Below are positions 8,387-17,101 of a stretch of DNA of 64,000 bases, piece after piece; position 1 is the stretch's first letter; every line of letters starts with the position of its first letter. Origin of the DNA: Mycobacterium cookii (GTDB taxonomy: Bacteria > Actinomycetota > Actinomycetes > Mycobacteriales > Mycobacteriaceae); assembly GCF_010727945.1 (NCBI RefSeq), contig NZ_AP022569.1:3534001-3598000 (forward strand), in the 5' to 3' direction. The notes under the pieces were generated by a model. It was given only the letters and a program-made list of their open reading frames with translations, made no database searches and was not told the origin of the DNA. A program made the translations under genes and the position numbers.

Positions 8387-9421
8387 ATGACTTCCAACCG
8401 GCGGTACGTGATTGTCGGTGCGGGCGCCATCGGGGGCACGGTTGGCGGGGTGCTGGCCAGGGCCGGGATCGCCACGGTGTTGGTGGCCCGGGGTCGCCAC
8501 GCCGAGACCCTGTCGGCCAAGGGCCTGACGCTGACCACGCCGGACGGTTCCTTCCACACGCCGGTCACGGCGGTATCCGGACCCGAGATGCTGACGCTGA
8601 CCGAGCGCGACGTCTTGGTGTTCACCACCAAGACCCAGCAGATCGACGCGGCGTTGCAGGAGTGGGTGGACCAGCCGGTCCATGGCTCCGAGGGTGTGGT
8701 CGGTACCGCGGGCGAGCTGCTGCCGGCACTGACCGCCCTCAACGGCGTTGCGGCAGAAGAGAAAGCGCTGCGTTATTTCCGGCAGGTGTTCGGCGTCTGC
8801 GTCTGGATGCCCGCCGTGCACCTCGAACCCGGCGAAGTGATCGTGCGGTCGTGGCCGACGGTCGGGCAGTTTCAAATCGGACGGTGGCCGGCGTCGCTAC
8901 GCACACCCGCCGACACCGATCTACTGCAGGATGTGACGGAGGCGTGGAGCTCGGCGGGGATCCAGGTGCGTGTTGTCGACGACGTCGCTCCCTGGAAGTA
9001 CAACAAGCTGCTGAGCAATCTGGCCAACGCTCTAGGCGCGTTGTCGGCGCAGGGCGCCGACCTCAGTGACATCGCCAAAGCGGTCCGCGCCGAGGGCGAA
9101 CATGTCTTGCGTTGCACTGGAATAGAATTCGTCTCATTCGAGATATCCAATGCGGCCCGGGCCGACGGTCCGACCCCGCGGTCGGTGCCGGGCCATGACA
9201 CCGGCGCAAGCAACTCGACGTGGCAGTCGCTGGCTCGCAACACCGGCAACGTGGAGACCGACTTCTTCAACGGCGAGATAGTCCGGATCGCACACCGGCA
9301 CGGCATCGCGGCGCCACTCAACACCGCGTTGGCACGCGCGGCCCGTACCGCGGTGAGCAATGAGGCTGGGCCGGGCCAGTATTCGGCAAGTGAACTGGCC
9401 GGCATGCTCGGTGTCCGATGA
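8387..9421 (+). CDS. Ketopantoate reductase (PanE/ApbA)-family protein
   Basis: A 344-residue protein with an N-terminal NADP-binding Rossmann fold (YVIVGAGAIGGTVGGVLARAG, residues ~6-26) and an all-helical C-terminal domain containing the PanE-type segment VAPWKYNKLLSNLANALGAL. PanE reduces 2-dehydropantoate to pantoate in CoA synthesis, but many paralogues act on other 2-oxoacids. The late hydrophobic/polar segment NVETDFFNGEIVRIAHRHGI matches the conserved N-x-D-x-x-x-G-E-I pattern. It overlaps the permease gene by ATGA, suggesting that the two handle related metabolites. Confidence 0.85.
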   Translation: MTSNRRYVIVGAGAIGGTVGGVLARAGIATVLVARGRHAETLSAKGLTLTTPDGSFHTPVTAVSGPEMLTLTERDVLVFTTKTQQIDAALQEWVDQPVHGSEGVVGTAGELLPALTALNGVAAEEKALRYFRQVFGVCVWMPAVHLEPGEVIVRSWPTVGQFQIGRWPASLRTPADTDLLQDVTEAWSSAGIQVRVVDDVAPWKYNKLLSNLANALGALSAQGADLSDIAKAVRAEGEHVLRCTGIEFVSFEISNAARADGPTPRSVPGHDTGASNSTWQSLARNTGNVETDFFNGEIVRIAHRHGIAAPLNTALARAARTAVSNEAGPGQYSASELAGMLGVR

Positions 9422-10641
9422 CCGACCACCCGCATTTGGATCGCCGTCTCGGCGTTACCGACGCGGTGGTGATCGGTCTGGGTTCGATGATCGGCGCGGG
9501 CATCTTCGCCGCACTGACGCCGGCCGCCGGCGCCGCCGGGACGGGCCTGCTCATCGGGCTGGCGGCTGCGGCGGTGGTGGCGTATATGAACGCGACGTCG
9601 ACGGCGCGGTGTGCGGCCCAGTACCCCGAATCCGGCGGCGCCTATGTCTACGGACGTGAACGGCTCGGCGCGTTCTGGGGATATCTCGCGGGTTGGGGTT
9701 TCGTCGTCGGCAAGACGGCCTCTTGCGCGGCAACGGCTTTGATCGTGGGCAGCTACGCCTGGCCCACTCACGCCCACGCGATCGCGGTCGCGGCGGTAGT
9801 CACCCTGACCGCGGTGAACTGCAGCGGCGTTCACAAGTCGGCGCTCGTCACCCGAATCATCGTGGGCGTCGTCCTTGCTGGACTGGCGACGGCGGCGGGA
9901 CTGGGGCTGACGGCTCCAAGCGCTGACTTCGGCCGGTTCGCCGTCACCGGTGCAAGCATCCACGGTGTGCTGCAAGCGGCGGGTCTACTGTTCTTCGCGT
10001 TCGCGGGCTATGCGCGAATCGCGACGCTGGGTGAAGAAGTGCGCGACCCGGCCCGCACCATCCCGCGTGCCATTCCGCTCGCACTGGGTATCGCTCTGGT
10101 CGTCTACGCGACCGTCGCGGTTGCGGCGCTCGCGGTGCTGGGCTCTTCCGGACTGGCCCATTCGGTGGCGCCGATCGCCGACCTGGTCCGGGCTGCGGGC
10201 GTCACCGGCTTTGTGCCCGCCGTGCGGGTGCTGGCCGTGCTGGCAGCACTGGGCTCGCTGCTCTCGTTGCTGCTGGGTGTGTCACGCACGGTGTTCGCGA
10301 TGGCGCGCGATCACTATCTGCCGCAGCAGCTTTCGGCAGTCAATGCGAAATACAAGACGCCGGTGCTCGCCGAGGCCACCGTCGGCCTGGTGGTAGCCGC
10401 AGTGGCCGGAACCGTCGACCTGGCCGGTGCGATCGGGTTCTCGTCGTTTGCGGTTCTGGTGTACTACGCGATCGCCAACGCCGCGGCCTGGACGCTCGGC
10501 GGACGCCTTGTCCCGACGCTGGGCCTCGCGGGCTGTCTGGTCGTCGCCTTCGCGTTGCCGCTCAGTGCGGTGATTCTCGGTGCCGGCGTCTTTCTCGTCG
10601 GCACAATTGTCTACGCCGTCAGTCGCCGCGCTCAGAAGTAG
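9418..10641 (+). CDS. Amino acid/polyamine permease (APC family)
   Basis: A 407-residue polytopic protein with 11-12 hydrophobic segments. The first carries LGVTDAVVIGLGSMIGAGIF, the consensus unwound helix of APC transporters, followed by AALTPAAGAAGTGLL and QYPESGGAYVYGRERLG. FAFAGYARIATLGEEVRDPARTIPRA is the conserved TM6-TM7 region. It is likely a proton-coupled uptake carrier for amino acids or amines. The start overlaps the PanE-like stop as ATGA. The 3' end overlaps the convergent Eis-like gene by 10 bp. Confidence 0.88.
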   Translation: MTDHPHLDRRLGVTDAVVIGLGSMIGAGIFAALTPAAGAAGTGLLIGLAAAAVVAYMNATSTARCAAQYPESGGAYVYGRERLGAFWGYLAGWGFVVGKTASCAATALIVGSYAWPTHAHAIAVAAVVTLTAVNCSGVHKSALVTRIIVGVVLAGLATAAGLGLTAPSADFGRFAVTGASIHGVLQAAGLLFFAFAGYARIATLGEEVRDPARTIPRAIPLALGIALVVYATVAVAALAVLGSSGLAHSVAPIADLVRAAGVTGFVPAVRVLAVLAALGSLLSLLLGVSRTVFAMARDHYLPQQLSAVNAKYKTPVLAEATVGLVVAAVAGTVDLAGAIGFSSFAVLVYYAIANAAAWTLGGRLVPTLGLAGCLVVAFALPLSAVILGAGVFLVGTIVYAVSRRAQK

Positions 10642-11849
10642 AAGCCTGCGTACGGCGCATCCCGCACGGCGAACAATTGGTCGGCCAGGTCGTAGGCCGC
10701 CGGGTCACCGGCGCGGGCCAGTCCGGCGACAGCCAGGCTGCGCCACGTTGCACCGCCGAGTAGAACGGTCCCGAGTCCTTCGACGCCGACCTGGATGTCG
10801 GGACGGCGGTCGGTCCGCTCGGCGCCGTCCGCCTTAATGGCCATGCTGATCGAATTGGTCGGCAGCAGTGTGTCATTGACGGCGATCGTGACGGCGCCGC
10901 TGCCGGCGTATCGGCGAGCCGTCAATGCCTTCTCGACGTCGATGACGCGGAGCCAGGTCTCGTCGTGCACGGCGGTGACACGCGCGGCGCGGCGGTCGAG
11001 AAGTAGCAACGGCAGCGGGTCGTCGACCGGCAGCATCCAAAACACCACTCGGTCAATGAGATCGAGCCCGAGCAGGAATCGCAGCAACCCGAGGTACGCC
11101 TCGGTGGTCGGTGCGAAGAAATCCTCGACGACGACGGTGCGTTGGTCGCTCACGAACCAGGTCCCGGTGTCGATGGGGCGGTAGCGCAGAAAGCCGGATT
11201 CCGAACCAGGCTCACCGTGCACCGCCACATACCATGGCCCCGTTGATGATTCGGTGCGCATCCGCAGTGCTTGCCACCACACGTCGGCGCGGCCGACGGT
11301 TCCGGGGCGCGACGGGCGGTTGTCGGCGCAGATGCGCGGCAGCACGTCCCACGCGCGAGCGGTGTCCAACAGGCGGACCGGACCGCCCGTTCCGACGCCC
11401 GGACGAAGTGCTGCGCGCGCTGTCTGGACCTCGACGCTCTGCGATGAGCTCGCGACGCCGTAGCCGTACCGTTCGTAGATGGTCGCTTCCGAGGCCCGCA
11501 GCGACGCCACCACCTCACCGCGGGCGGCGATGTCACGGAGCTGATGACGGACGAGGTCGGTCGCGACTCCCTGTCGGGTGAATGTGGGCAGAACACCGAT
11601 GTGGGTCACCGCGGCGTGCCCCACGATCGAGCCGCCGGGCAGCGTCAGTCCGCTCGTCACGGCGTCGGCGGTGCCCACCAGTTGCCCGTCGACGAATGCA
11701 CCAAAGGTGCGACCGGGCTCGAGAAGTGTGGTGATCTGGCCGGGCGACAGATCGGCCAGCGGCGGGAAACCGACCATCGCGGTGCGAAACACGTTGGCCG
11801 CGGCGATCAGGTCAGCTTCGCTGTCCAGCACGCGGATGTCGGTCGTCAT
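10632..11849 (-). CDS. eis: Eis-type GNAT N-acetyltransferase
   Basis: A 405-residue protein with the Eis architecture: N-terminal GNAT domain (acetyl-CoA loop VLPTFTRQGVATDLV, residues ~86-100; YERYGYG near 125-131), a second GNAT-like domain, and a C-terminal sterol-carrier-like domain (SMAIKADG, then LGGATWRSLAVAGLARAGD). The chain ends in Phe; in M. tuberculosis Eis the terminal Phe carboxylate is reported to act as catalytic base, so the terminus appears conserved. Eis enzymes acetylate aminoglycosides and protein/peptide lysines. Start at ATG 11849. It converges on the permease gene. Confidence 0.88.
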   Translation of the reverse strand: MTTDIRVLDSEADLIAAANVFRTAMVGFPPLADLSPGQITTLLEPGRTFGAFVDGQLVGTADAVTSGLTLPGGSIVGHAAVTHIGVLPTFTRQGVATDLVRHQLRDIAARGEVVASLRASEATIYERYGYGVASSSQSVEVQTARAALRPGVGTGGPVRLLDTARAWDVLPRICADNRPSRPGTVGRADVWWQALRMRTESSTGPWYVAVHGEPGSESGFLRYRPIDTGTWFVSDQRTVVVEDFFAPTTEAYLGLLRFLLGLDLIDRVVFWMLPVDDPLPLLLLDRRAARVTAVHDETWLRVIDVEKALTARRYAGSGAVTIAVNDTLLPTNSISMAIKADGAERTDRRPDIQVGVEGLGTVLLGGATWRSLAVAGLARAGDPAAYDLADQLFAVRDAPYAGFYF

Positions 11850-11897
11850 GCCGACATCATGTCCTGCCTAGCGGCATCGGGTCGCCTGATCCAGGCC

Positions 11898-12164
11898 TTA
11901 GCTGCCGGTGCGATCGCGGTGCTTGCAGCCCGGCCAGCAGCACGGTCGCCGCTTGCCTTCCTCGAGCTCTTCCCGGGTCCGCCGAATGCGCCGGCTGCGG
12001 GTTGCCTTCTGCTTGGCGTCCTCCACCCAGCAGATGAACTCATTGCGGGCCAGCGGCGTGATGTCCTTCCAGGCGGCGAGCGCGGCCGCGTCAGCCACCA
12101 GCGCCTCACGCAGATCGGTCGGCAGCTTGTGCACCACCCCGCCGGGTACTCGTTTGCCGCTCAC
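11898..12164 (-). CDS. YdeI/OmdA-like small protein
   Basis: An 88-residue basic protein, starting at GTG 12164 (MSGKRVPGGVVHKLPTDLREAL). It contains the ALAAWKDITPLARNEFICWVEDAKQKATRSRRI pattern (key residues W, L, R-EF, W-DAK, T--RRI) typical of the C-terminal domain of the bacteriocin-protection YdeI/OmpD-associated family. Function in actinobacteria is unclear. The C-terminus adds CCWPGCKHR, a small Cys cluster that might bind metal. It lies 48 bp upstream of eis on the same strand. Confidence 0.7.
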   Translation of the reverse strand: MSGKRVPGGVVHKLPTDLREALVADAAALAAWKDITPLARNEFICWVEDAKQKATRSRRIRRTREELEEGKRRPCCWPGCKHRDRTGS

Positions 12165-12252
12165 GGCCGCCAGATTAAACCGTTGTTCGGCCGTTAGCGT
12201 GGGTGTCTGGTTGCCAAGCCGGTACCGCGGCGGCTATCCGAAGGAGAAATCT

Positions 12253-12606
12253 ATGCAAGCCACGAAAGTATTCGCCAACCTCCGGGTCGCGGATATCGAA
12301 GCAGCCAAGGGCTTCTACGCCGGCTACCTCGGGTTGAGTAACGAGGAATTCAACCTGGGCTGGGTGGCACGCTGCTCCTCACCCGACGCCCAGGCGAGTG
12401 TGCAACTGGTGACCCGTGATCTGACCGCCGCCGAAGATTCGGTGATTTCGGTCTGCACCGACGACATCGACGGCGCGTACGCCGAGGCGCGGGAACTGGG
12501 GTACGAGATCGTGCATCCGCTACGCGCCGAGGCGTGGGGCCTACGGCGGTTCTTCGTGCGTGCGCCGGACGGCAACGTCATCAACGTTGTCAGCCACCCA
12601 CACTGA
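12253..12606 (+). CDS. Glyoxalase/bleomycin-resistance (VOC) fold protein
   Basis: A 117-residue protein beginning MQATKVFANLRVADIEAAKGFYAGYLGL, the opening beta-alpha module of the vicinal-oxygen-chelate fold, and ending with FFVRAPDGNVINVVSHPH, the usual second module. Single-domain members dimerise and act as lyases, dioxygenases or drug-binding resistance proteins. AAGGAG 5 nt before the ATG at 12253 fixes the start, although the frame is open far upstream. No substrate can be inferred. Confidence 0.85.
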   Translation: MQATKVFANLRVADIEAAKGFYAGYLGLSNEEFNLGWVARCSSPDAQASVQLVTRDLTAAEDSVISVCTDDIDGAYAEARELGYEIVHPLRAEAWGLRRFFVRAPDGNVINVVSHPH

Positions 12607-12674
12607 AATCCGGGCGCAAAAAAGTCGCCGGAATGATGTTTTGAACGTATGTGGAAGTGGGTATTTTTCGGCCC

Positions 12675-13016
12675 ATGTTAGAGAAATTCAAGATCATGAA
12701 ACCGTTTGTCGTTGGTGGTGCTGTGGCTGCAGCGATCGCAGTGATGCCGGTTGCGGCAGCTGAGGCGTCTGTGGGTACTCTCACGGGCTCGGCACCCACT
12801 CACGTGATCGTCAAGCTGGACCCGGGCGGCGGCGGCTGTTCGAACGGCACCTGCGGTTCCGGTGGCGTTGACCAGGGTCCCGGCGGCGGGCCGGGCGGAC
12901 AGGGCTGCGTCCCGGGCGTCGGCTGCGGGTCCGGTGGCCAGTTCGCGGGTCCGGGTGGCCTGCCCGGCGGTACCGGATGCCTTCCGGGCGTCGGCTGCGG
13001 CTCCGGCCACGGCTGA
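12675..13016 (+). CDS. Small secreted Gly/Cys-rich protein
   Basis: About 113 residues. MLEKFKIMKPFVVGGAVAAA and the following hydrophobic stretch to AEASV form a signal peptide. The mature part is Gly-rich with repeated C-x(n)-GVGCGSG units: a GCSNGTCGSGG, then GCVPGVGCGSGG, then GCLPGVGCGSG. Each unit has a Cys pair 5-6 residues apart, six Cys in total, suggesting disulfides or metal/heme binding outside the cell. I do not recognise the family. The start at 12675 gives a compact signal peptide; an upstream GTG at 12651 is possible. A strong hairpin terminator follows. Confidence 0.65.
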   Translation: MLEKFKIMKPFVVGGAVAAAIAVMPVAAAEASVGTLTGSAPTHVIVKLDPGGGGCSNGTCGSGGVDQGPGGGPGGQGCVPGVGCGSGGQFAGPGGLPGGTGCLPGVGCGSGHG

Positions 13017-13040
13017 TCCCCTTATCGAGTAACTGGCCCT

Positions 13041-13062
13041 GCGGCCTGGGAGACCAGGCCGC
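13041..13062. terminator. Hairpin between convergent genes
   Basis: GCGGCCTGG and CCAGGCCGC form a perfect 9-bp stem closed by a GAGA loop. It lies 25 nt after the stop of the secreted Gly/Cys-rich gene and 9 nt beyond the stop of the convergent hemerythrin gene, so it can terminate both. Downstream on the plus strand CCTTTACTTTCCTTT is T-rich. Confidence 0.75.
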
Positions 13063-13070
13063 ACGGGCCT

Positions 13071-13646
13071 TTACTTTCCTTTGAGGCTGCCGATGCCGAG
13101 GGAGAAGTCCGTGCGCGCGGGACGCGTGCCGGTTTGGTTGTCCTCGACGTAGCTCTGCGGGTCGCGGTCGACGATCGGCAGTCCACGCGTCGTCGGGTGC
13201 TGGGCCATGAACTCGCTGTACTGGCGCCCGAGTGCTTCGCGCAGACCGGCCGGGGCGTGGCGGCGAAAGTCCGCCAAGCCTTCTCGCTCTTCTTCGCCCA
13301 TGTGATCGTCGTTGGCGAGGCGGGTTCGGCCGACCGCCGCCCACCACTCCTCGGTCCCCACTCCCGCGGCGTTCGCGTCACGCACGCCGTCACGTATCTC
13401 GTTGTGATCCCCGATGGCGTCGAGCGTTTCGCCCTCCGGATCGTCGGTGCCGCGCTGCAACAATTGCGGGTAGAAGATCTTCTCTTCGATGAAGGCATGT
13501 ACGTCTAGCTTGTCGGCAAGCGGACGCCAAACCCGTTCCAGCGCACGCTGGTTGACCGGTGTCTGGCCCTGCAGAAAATCCAGCTGGGCGAACTGCTCGC
13601 GAAACCAGTCATGGTCGGCGAGGATCAACATGGTGATGTCAGCCAT
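13071..13646 (-). CDS. Hemerythrin (HHE) domain protein
   Basis: About 191 residues. A four-helix hemerythrin-like domain carries the expected diiron ligands: ADHDWFREQF (His ~10), DVHAFIEEKIFYPQL (His and Glu), GDHNEIRDGVRDA (His) and DDHMGEEEREGLADF (His and Glu). Such proteins bind O2, NO or peroxide, and several mycobacterial ones respond to redox stress. The ATG at 13646 is preceded by GAGGAGG at ~11 nt; a GTG at 13655 is too close to that site. The ~50-residue tail (TTRGLPIVDRDPQSYVEDN) is probably disordered. Confidence 0.85.
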   Translation of the reverse strand: MADITMLILADHDWFREQFAQLDFLQGQTPVNQRALERVWRPLADKLDVHAFIEEKIFYPQLLQRGTDDPEGETLDAIGDHNEIRDGVRDANAAGVGTEEWWAAVGRTRLANDDHMGEEEREGLADFRRHAPAGLREALGRQYSEFMAQHPTTRGLPIVDRDPQSYVEDNQTGTRPARTDFSLGIGSLKGK

Positions 13647-13691
13647 CCGACTCACAACCTCCTCTGAGTGCTCCGCTCCCGGCCGTCCAAG

Positions 13692-15107
13692 TTAATCAGC
13701 ACTGCTGCCAACGTATTGGACTTCAGCGACCTCACGCGAATCCGCAGTTGCACCTCTCCACCAAACCGCCAGAACCGTCGCGATGAGCGCTGCGCCGCCC
13801 GCTGCGGCGGTGACGAATATCCACCCGCGCCGGATCGCGGCGAGATCGATACTGGGCTGGTACAGCATGGTCAGCGCGGTCGTGCCCACCACCATGCCCA
13901 ACTGCCGCGCGGTATTCGTCACCGCCGACCCGGCCCCCCACCGGTACGACGGAAGCGCCACACCGGTCACCGCGGACAGGCTCGGCATCACCAAACCCAC
14001 ACCCGTCCCGGTGAACAGCTGGGCCGGCAGATAGTCGGCGAAGTAGTGCGGCACCGGCCCTATGGTGCACAACCAGATCACGATCCCGATCGCGTAGAGC
14101 GCTGCGCCCGTCGCGGCGACCACGCCGATGCCGAGTCGGTCGATCAGCCGTCCGGCCAGCGACAGCGAAACGACCACGACGACGATCGGGCCTGGCGACA
14201 GGCACAAGCCGGCGATCGCGGGCGTCTGACCCCACACGGTGGTCAGCAGCATGACGCCGCCCAGCAGCATCGCGCCGTGTGCCGCTGAAAACATCAACAG
14301 CGCAACGCAACTCGACCACATCGGCGTCACCCGCATCGCGGCCAGGTCGAGGGCAGGCGACGGATGGCGCAGCGAACGCCATACTGCCAGCGCGACTGCG
14401 CCACCGGCGCCGACGGCGGCACCCGATACCGTCGGCGAGTTCCAACCCATCACCGGCAGTTCGATCAGCGCCCAGACCAACGCCGCGACACCCACAATCA
14501 GGCTCAGTGCGCCGAACAGATCGGGAATGCCGGTGCCGGTGCCCGCGGTCTTGGCGAGCACCAGCCATCCGGCGACCAGCGCAGCCAGCCCGACCGGCAC
14601 ATTGACGAAAAATATCCACCGCCACGACAACTCGACCAGGAAACCGCCGACCGGAGGCCCGAGCGCGGCCGCCATCGCGGCGACAGCCGACCAGGTGCTG
14701 ACGGCAACGGCACGCCGTGCAGCCGGGACGGCGGCCAGCAGCAACGCGAGCGAACTCGGCATCAGCATCGCGGCGCCCACCGCCTGAACGGCACGCGCCG
14801 CGACCAACCCGACGAAGGATCCGGACAGCCCGCATGCCGCCGAGCCCAGCGTGAACACGACCAGCCCGCACAGAAAAATCCTGCGGTGGCCGTATCGGTC
14901 GCCGAGTCGGCCGGCCGGGTTCAGCAACGCCGCGAAGACGAGCGTGTAGGCGTTCAGGATCCACGACATCGCTCCGAAGTCGGCCGTGCCGAACGCGTGG
15001 CGGATATCGGGGAAGGCGATGTTCACGATGAACAGGTCAAGGCCGGCCAGGAATGCCGCGGTGGATACCACCACAACCGTTGCGGCTGACTGCGTCGTCG
15101 TTCTCAC
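13692..15107 (-). CDS. MFS transporter, DHA2-like exporter
   Basis: About 471 residues with ~14 hydrophobic segments. TM1 has FLAGLDLFIVNIAFPDI, TM2 has MSWILNAYTLVFAALLNPAG, and the loop motif is GRLGDRYGHRR; QAVGAAMLMPSSLALLL is the antiporter motif C region. The open frame continues upstream to 15977, but that stretch is the antisense of the Nudix gene; I place the start at the GTG at 15107 (VRTTTQSAATVVVV), which has GCGAGGCGG upstream. It is divergent from the Nudix gene across 174 bp. Drug or metabolite export is likely. Confidence 0.85.
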   Translation of the reverse strand: MRTTTQSAATVVVVSTAAFLAGLDLFIVNIAFPDIRHAFGTADFGAMSWILNAYTLVFAALLNPAGRLGDRYGHRRIFLCGLVVFTLGSAACGLSGSFVGLVAARAVQAVGAAMLMPSSLALLLAAVPAARRAVAVSTWSAVAAMAAALGPPVGGFLVELSWRWIFFVNVPVGLAALVAGWLVLAKTAGTGTGIPDLFGALSLIVGVAALVWALIELPVMGWNSPTVSGAAVGAGGAVALAVWRSLRHPSPALDLAAMRVTPMWSSCVALLMFSAAHGAMLLGGVMLLTTVWGQTPAIAGLCLSPGPIVVVVVSLSLAGRLIDRLGIGVVAATGAALYAIGIVIWLCTIGPVPHYFADYLPAQLFTGTGVGLVMPSLSAVTGVALPSYRWGAGSAVTNTARQLGMVVGTTALTMLYQPSIDLAAIRRGWIFVTAAAGGAALIATVLAVWWRGATADSREVAEVQYVGSSAD

Positions 15108-15238
15108 GTCCGCCTCGCGGTTGCCTTCGGTGACCGATCGACAGGAACACCGGGTCCGCCCGATCGCTGGATATAGACGACTGTACCTAGCTTGCTCTTG
15201 ATGGGACAGCGCCGGGCGAGTTGAATAGGTCACGCCGA

Positions 15239-15256
15239 CCGGTCGTCGAAGACCGG
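15239..15256. repeat. Inverted repeat in the MFS/Nudix divergent gap
   Basis: CCGGTC and GACCGG are perfect 6-bp arms around GTCGAA, 23 bp upstream of the Nudix start. It may be an operator for the divergent pair or a leader hairpin. I saw no other strong element in the gap. Confidence 0.3.
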
Positions 15257-15278
15257 CGTCCCATCGGCTTAGGTTCGG

Positions 15279-15998
15279 GTGATGACCATCCTCTACGACG
15301 AGGCACTGCGCGAGCGGATCCGCGACCATCTGGCCGGTCATGACCGTCGTGTCGTGGCCGATCCGACGAAGCGCCATGCAGCCGTCGCAGTGCTGCTCGT
15401 CGATTCGGAGGTCGGGGAGGACAGGATCGACCCGGCGCCGGTGGACGACCGGATTGCCGGCCGCCCGATGCCGGCGTCGCTCGACGGCCGCATGGTCGAC
15501 GTGTCCGGCGGTGCAGCATTCCTGTTGTGTCGCAGAACCTCTCGGCTCAACTCGCACCCCGCGCAGTGGGCCCTTCCGGGTGGGCGCCTGGATCCGGGTG
15601 AGGATGCGGTCGCCGCGGCGCTTCGAGAACTGGACGAGGAGGTCGGCGTCAAACTGACCGACACGGCGGTGCTGGGCCTGCTCGACGACTATCCGACGCG
15701 GTCGGGTTACGTCATCACCCCGGTGGTGATCTGGGGCGGCGGACGGCTCGACCCTCAACCCGCGCCCGCCGAGGTGGTCGCGGTCTACCGGGTGGGACTG
15801 CACCAGCTGCAGCGGGCGGATTCGCCGCGATTCATCACCATTCCGGAAAGCCCACGCCAAGTGGTCCAAATACCGTTGGGCAACGACCTCATTCATGCCC
15901 CGACCGGTGCCGTGCTGCTGCAGCTTCGCTGGCTCGGCCTGGAAGGCCGCCACGATCCGGTCGACGAGCTGGAACAACCCGTCTTCGCCTGGAAGTAG
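15279..15998 (+). CDS. Nudix hydrolase, possibly CoA-pyrophosphatase-like
   Basis: A 239-residue protein. The Nudix box is at residues 101-124 with G(5x)E(7x)REL(x)EE(x)G intact (GGRLDPGEDA ... RELDEEVGV). Just before it FLLCRRTSRLNSHPAQWALPGG resembles the LLTxRSxxLxxHxGQ element of CoA-pyrophosphatases (NudL/NUDT7), so hydrolysis of a CoA derivative is a reasonable guess. Start at GTG 15279 or the adjacent ATG 15282. The next gene starts at its stop codon (TAGTG), implying translational coupling. Confidence 0.85.
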   Translation: MMTILYDEALRERIRDHLAGHDRRVVADPTKRHAAVAVLLVDSEVGEDRIDPAPVDDRIAGRPMPASLDGRMVDVSGGAAFLLCRRTSRLNSHPAQWALPGGRLDPGEDAVAAALRELDEEVGVKLTDTAVLGLLDDYPTRSGYVITPVVIWGGGRLDPQPAPAEVVAVYRVGLHQLQRADSPRFITIPESPRQVVQIPLGNDLIHAPTGAVLLQLRWLGLEGRHDPVDELEQPVFAWK

Positions 15999-17101
15999 TG
16001 GCTATGACTCATGCGTCGGAACCGCCCGGCGAGATCGCGCCGAGGAGCCGCGCCGCGTGGCAGTTCTACCAGCAGATGGTCGCCGACGTCACCCGGATCG
16101 TGACCGAGGACGCCGAATCCGAGCGGGAACTCCTCGAAGGGCTGCGAGTCATCGCCCGGGTCTCGTCGCTGTGCGCGCAGTTGTCGGTCGAGGCCGACCT
16201 CAGCCGCCCGGCGTTCTTCGACATGTGCTCGCCGAACCGGATGATCGGTGGCCCGAACCCCGACGGCAACTACTACCTGGCGATGATCCGCGGCGATCGG
16301 CACTATCGGATCACCGGTACCCGCGGCACCAGCGCCTATCTCGGCTTCCAGGTTCTGGCCGGCACCGGACTGACGCCGCGGCGGATGGCGGCATACCTCA
16401 GCGACGTCGAATTAGCGCTCAGGGCGGGCGAATTCGACCTTGTGCTCTCGGCCGCTGAACCCGCCGAGCTCTACGGCGCGCAGTGGGTGCAGATTCCCGA
16501 GGATGCGTCGTCGGTCGTCGTCCGCGAATACATCGGTGATCGCAGTGCCGAGGAGCTGGCGACGATGCGTATCGAGGTCTTCGATCCCGACCCGTTGCTG
16601 CCGCTCTCCGACGACGAGCTCGCCGAGCAGTTCACCGCGATGGCGTGGACCCTGATGAAGCTCGTCACGTTGCACCGCACGATCAAACCGGAGCTTCTCG
16701 ACAAGCCCAACACGTTGCTGACGGCCGAGGCCGCGGATCTGGGTGCTGCCGACACCACCCCGGACAACCTTTACATGATGGGCACCTTCCGGCTCGAACG
16801 TGATCAAGCCCTGGTGCTCGAGCTGCGACCACCCGACACCCGATACTGGAATGTCACGCTGGAAAGCATCTGGCATGAGTGTCTGGAGCCGCGTCGCCGG
16901 CGGAGCTCGGTGACCAACCGCGCGGTGCGGCCCGACGATGACGGGCTCGTGCGCGTCGCTATCTCGGCGTCCGACTTCGGATTTGGCCACTGGCTCGACA
17001 CCGGCGGCCGCGAGCGCGGATTCGTGGTGCTGCGCTGGTTGGAGAACCCCGAACCCCCCGCCGTGACGGCGACAGTCCGGCGCAGTGAGGAGCCGGCGTG
17101 A
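15998..17101 (+). CDS. DUF1214-like conserved protein
   Basis: A 367-residue soluble protein without a signal peptide. It contains the segments SPNRMIGGPNPDGNYYLAMI, YRITGTRGTSAYLGFQV and LELRPPDTRYWNVTLESIW, the latter two characteristic of the DUF1214 beta-rich fold (often beside DUF1254). Biochemical role is not established. It overlaps the Nudix stop by one base and its own stop overlaps the sulfotransferase start (GTGA), so Nudix, DUF1214 and sulfotransferase form a tight operon. Confidence 0.7.
   Translation: MAMTHASEPPGEIAPRSRAAWQFYQQMVADVTRIVTEDAESERELLEGLRVIARVSSLCAQLSVEADLSRPAFFDMCSPNRMIGGPNPDGNYYLAMIRGDRHYRITGTRGTSAYLGFQVLAGTGLTPRRMAAYLSDVELALRAGEFDLVLSAAEPAELYGAQWVQIPEDASSVVVREYIGDRSAEELATMRIEVFDPDPLLPLSDDELAEQFTAMAWTLMKLVTLHRTIKPELLDKPNTLLTAEAADLGAADTTPDNLYMMGTFRLERDQALVLELRPPDTRYWNVTLESIWHECLEPRRRRSSVTNRAVRPDDDGLVRVAISASDFGFGHWLDTGGRERGFVVLRWLENPEPPAVTATVRRSEEPA

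Noticed and set aside
15108..15977. Extension of the MFS frame upstream to give a 761-residue protein
   Set aside because: The added 290 residues are His/Arg/Gln-rich antisense of the Nudix gene. The GTG at 15107 has a ribosome-binding site and gives a normal MFS N-terminus.
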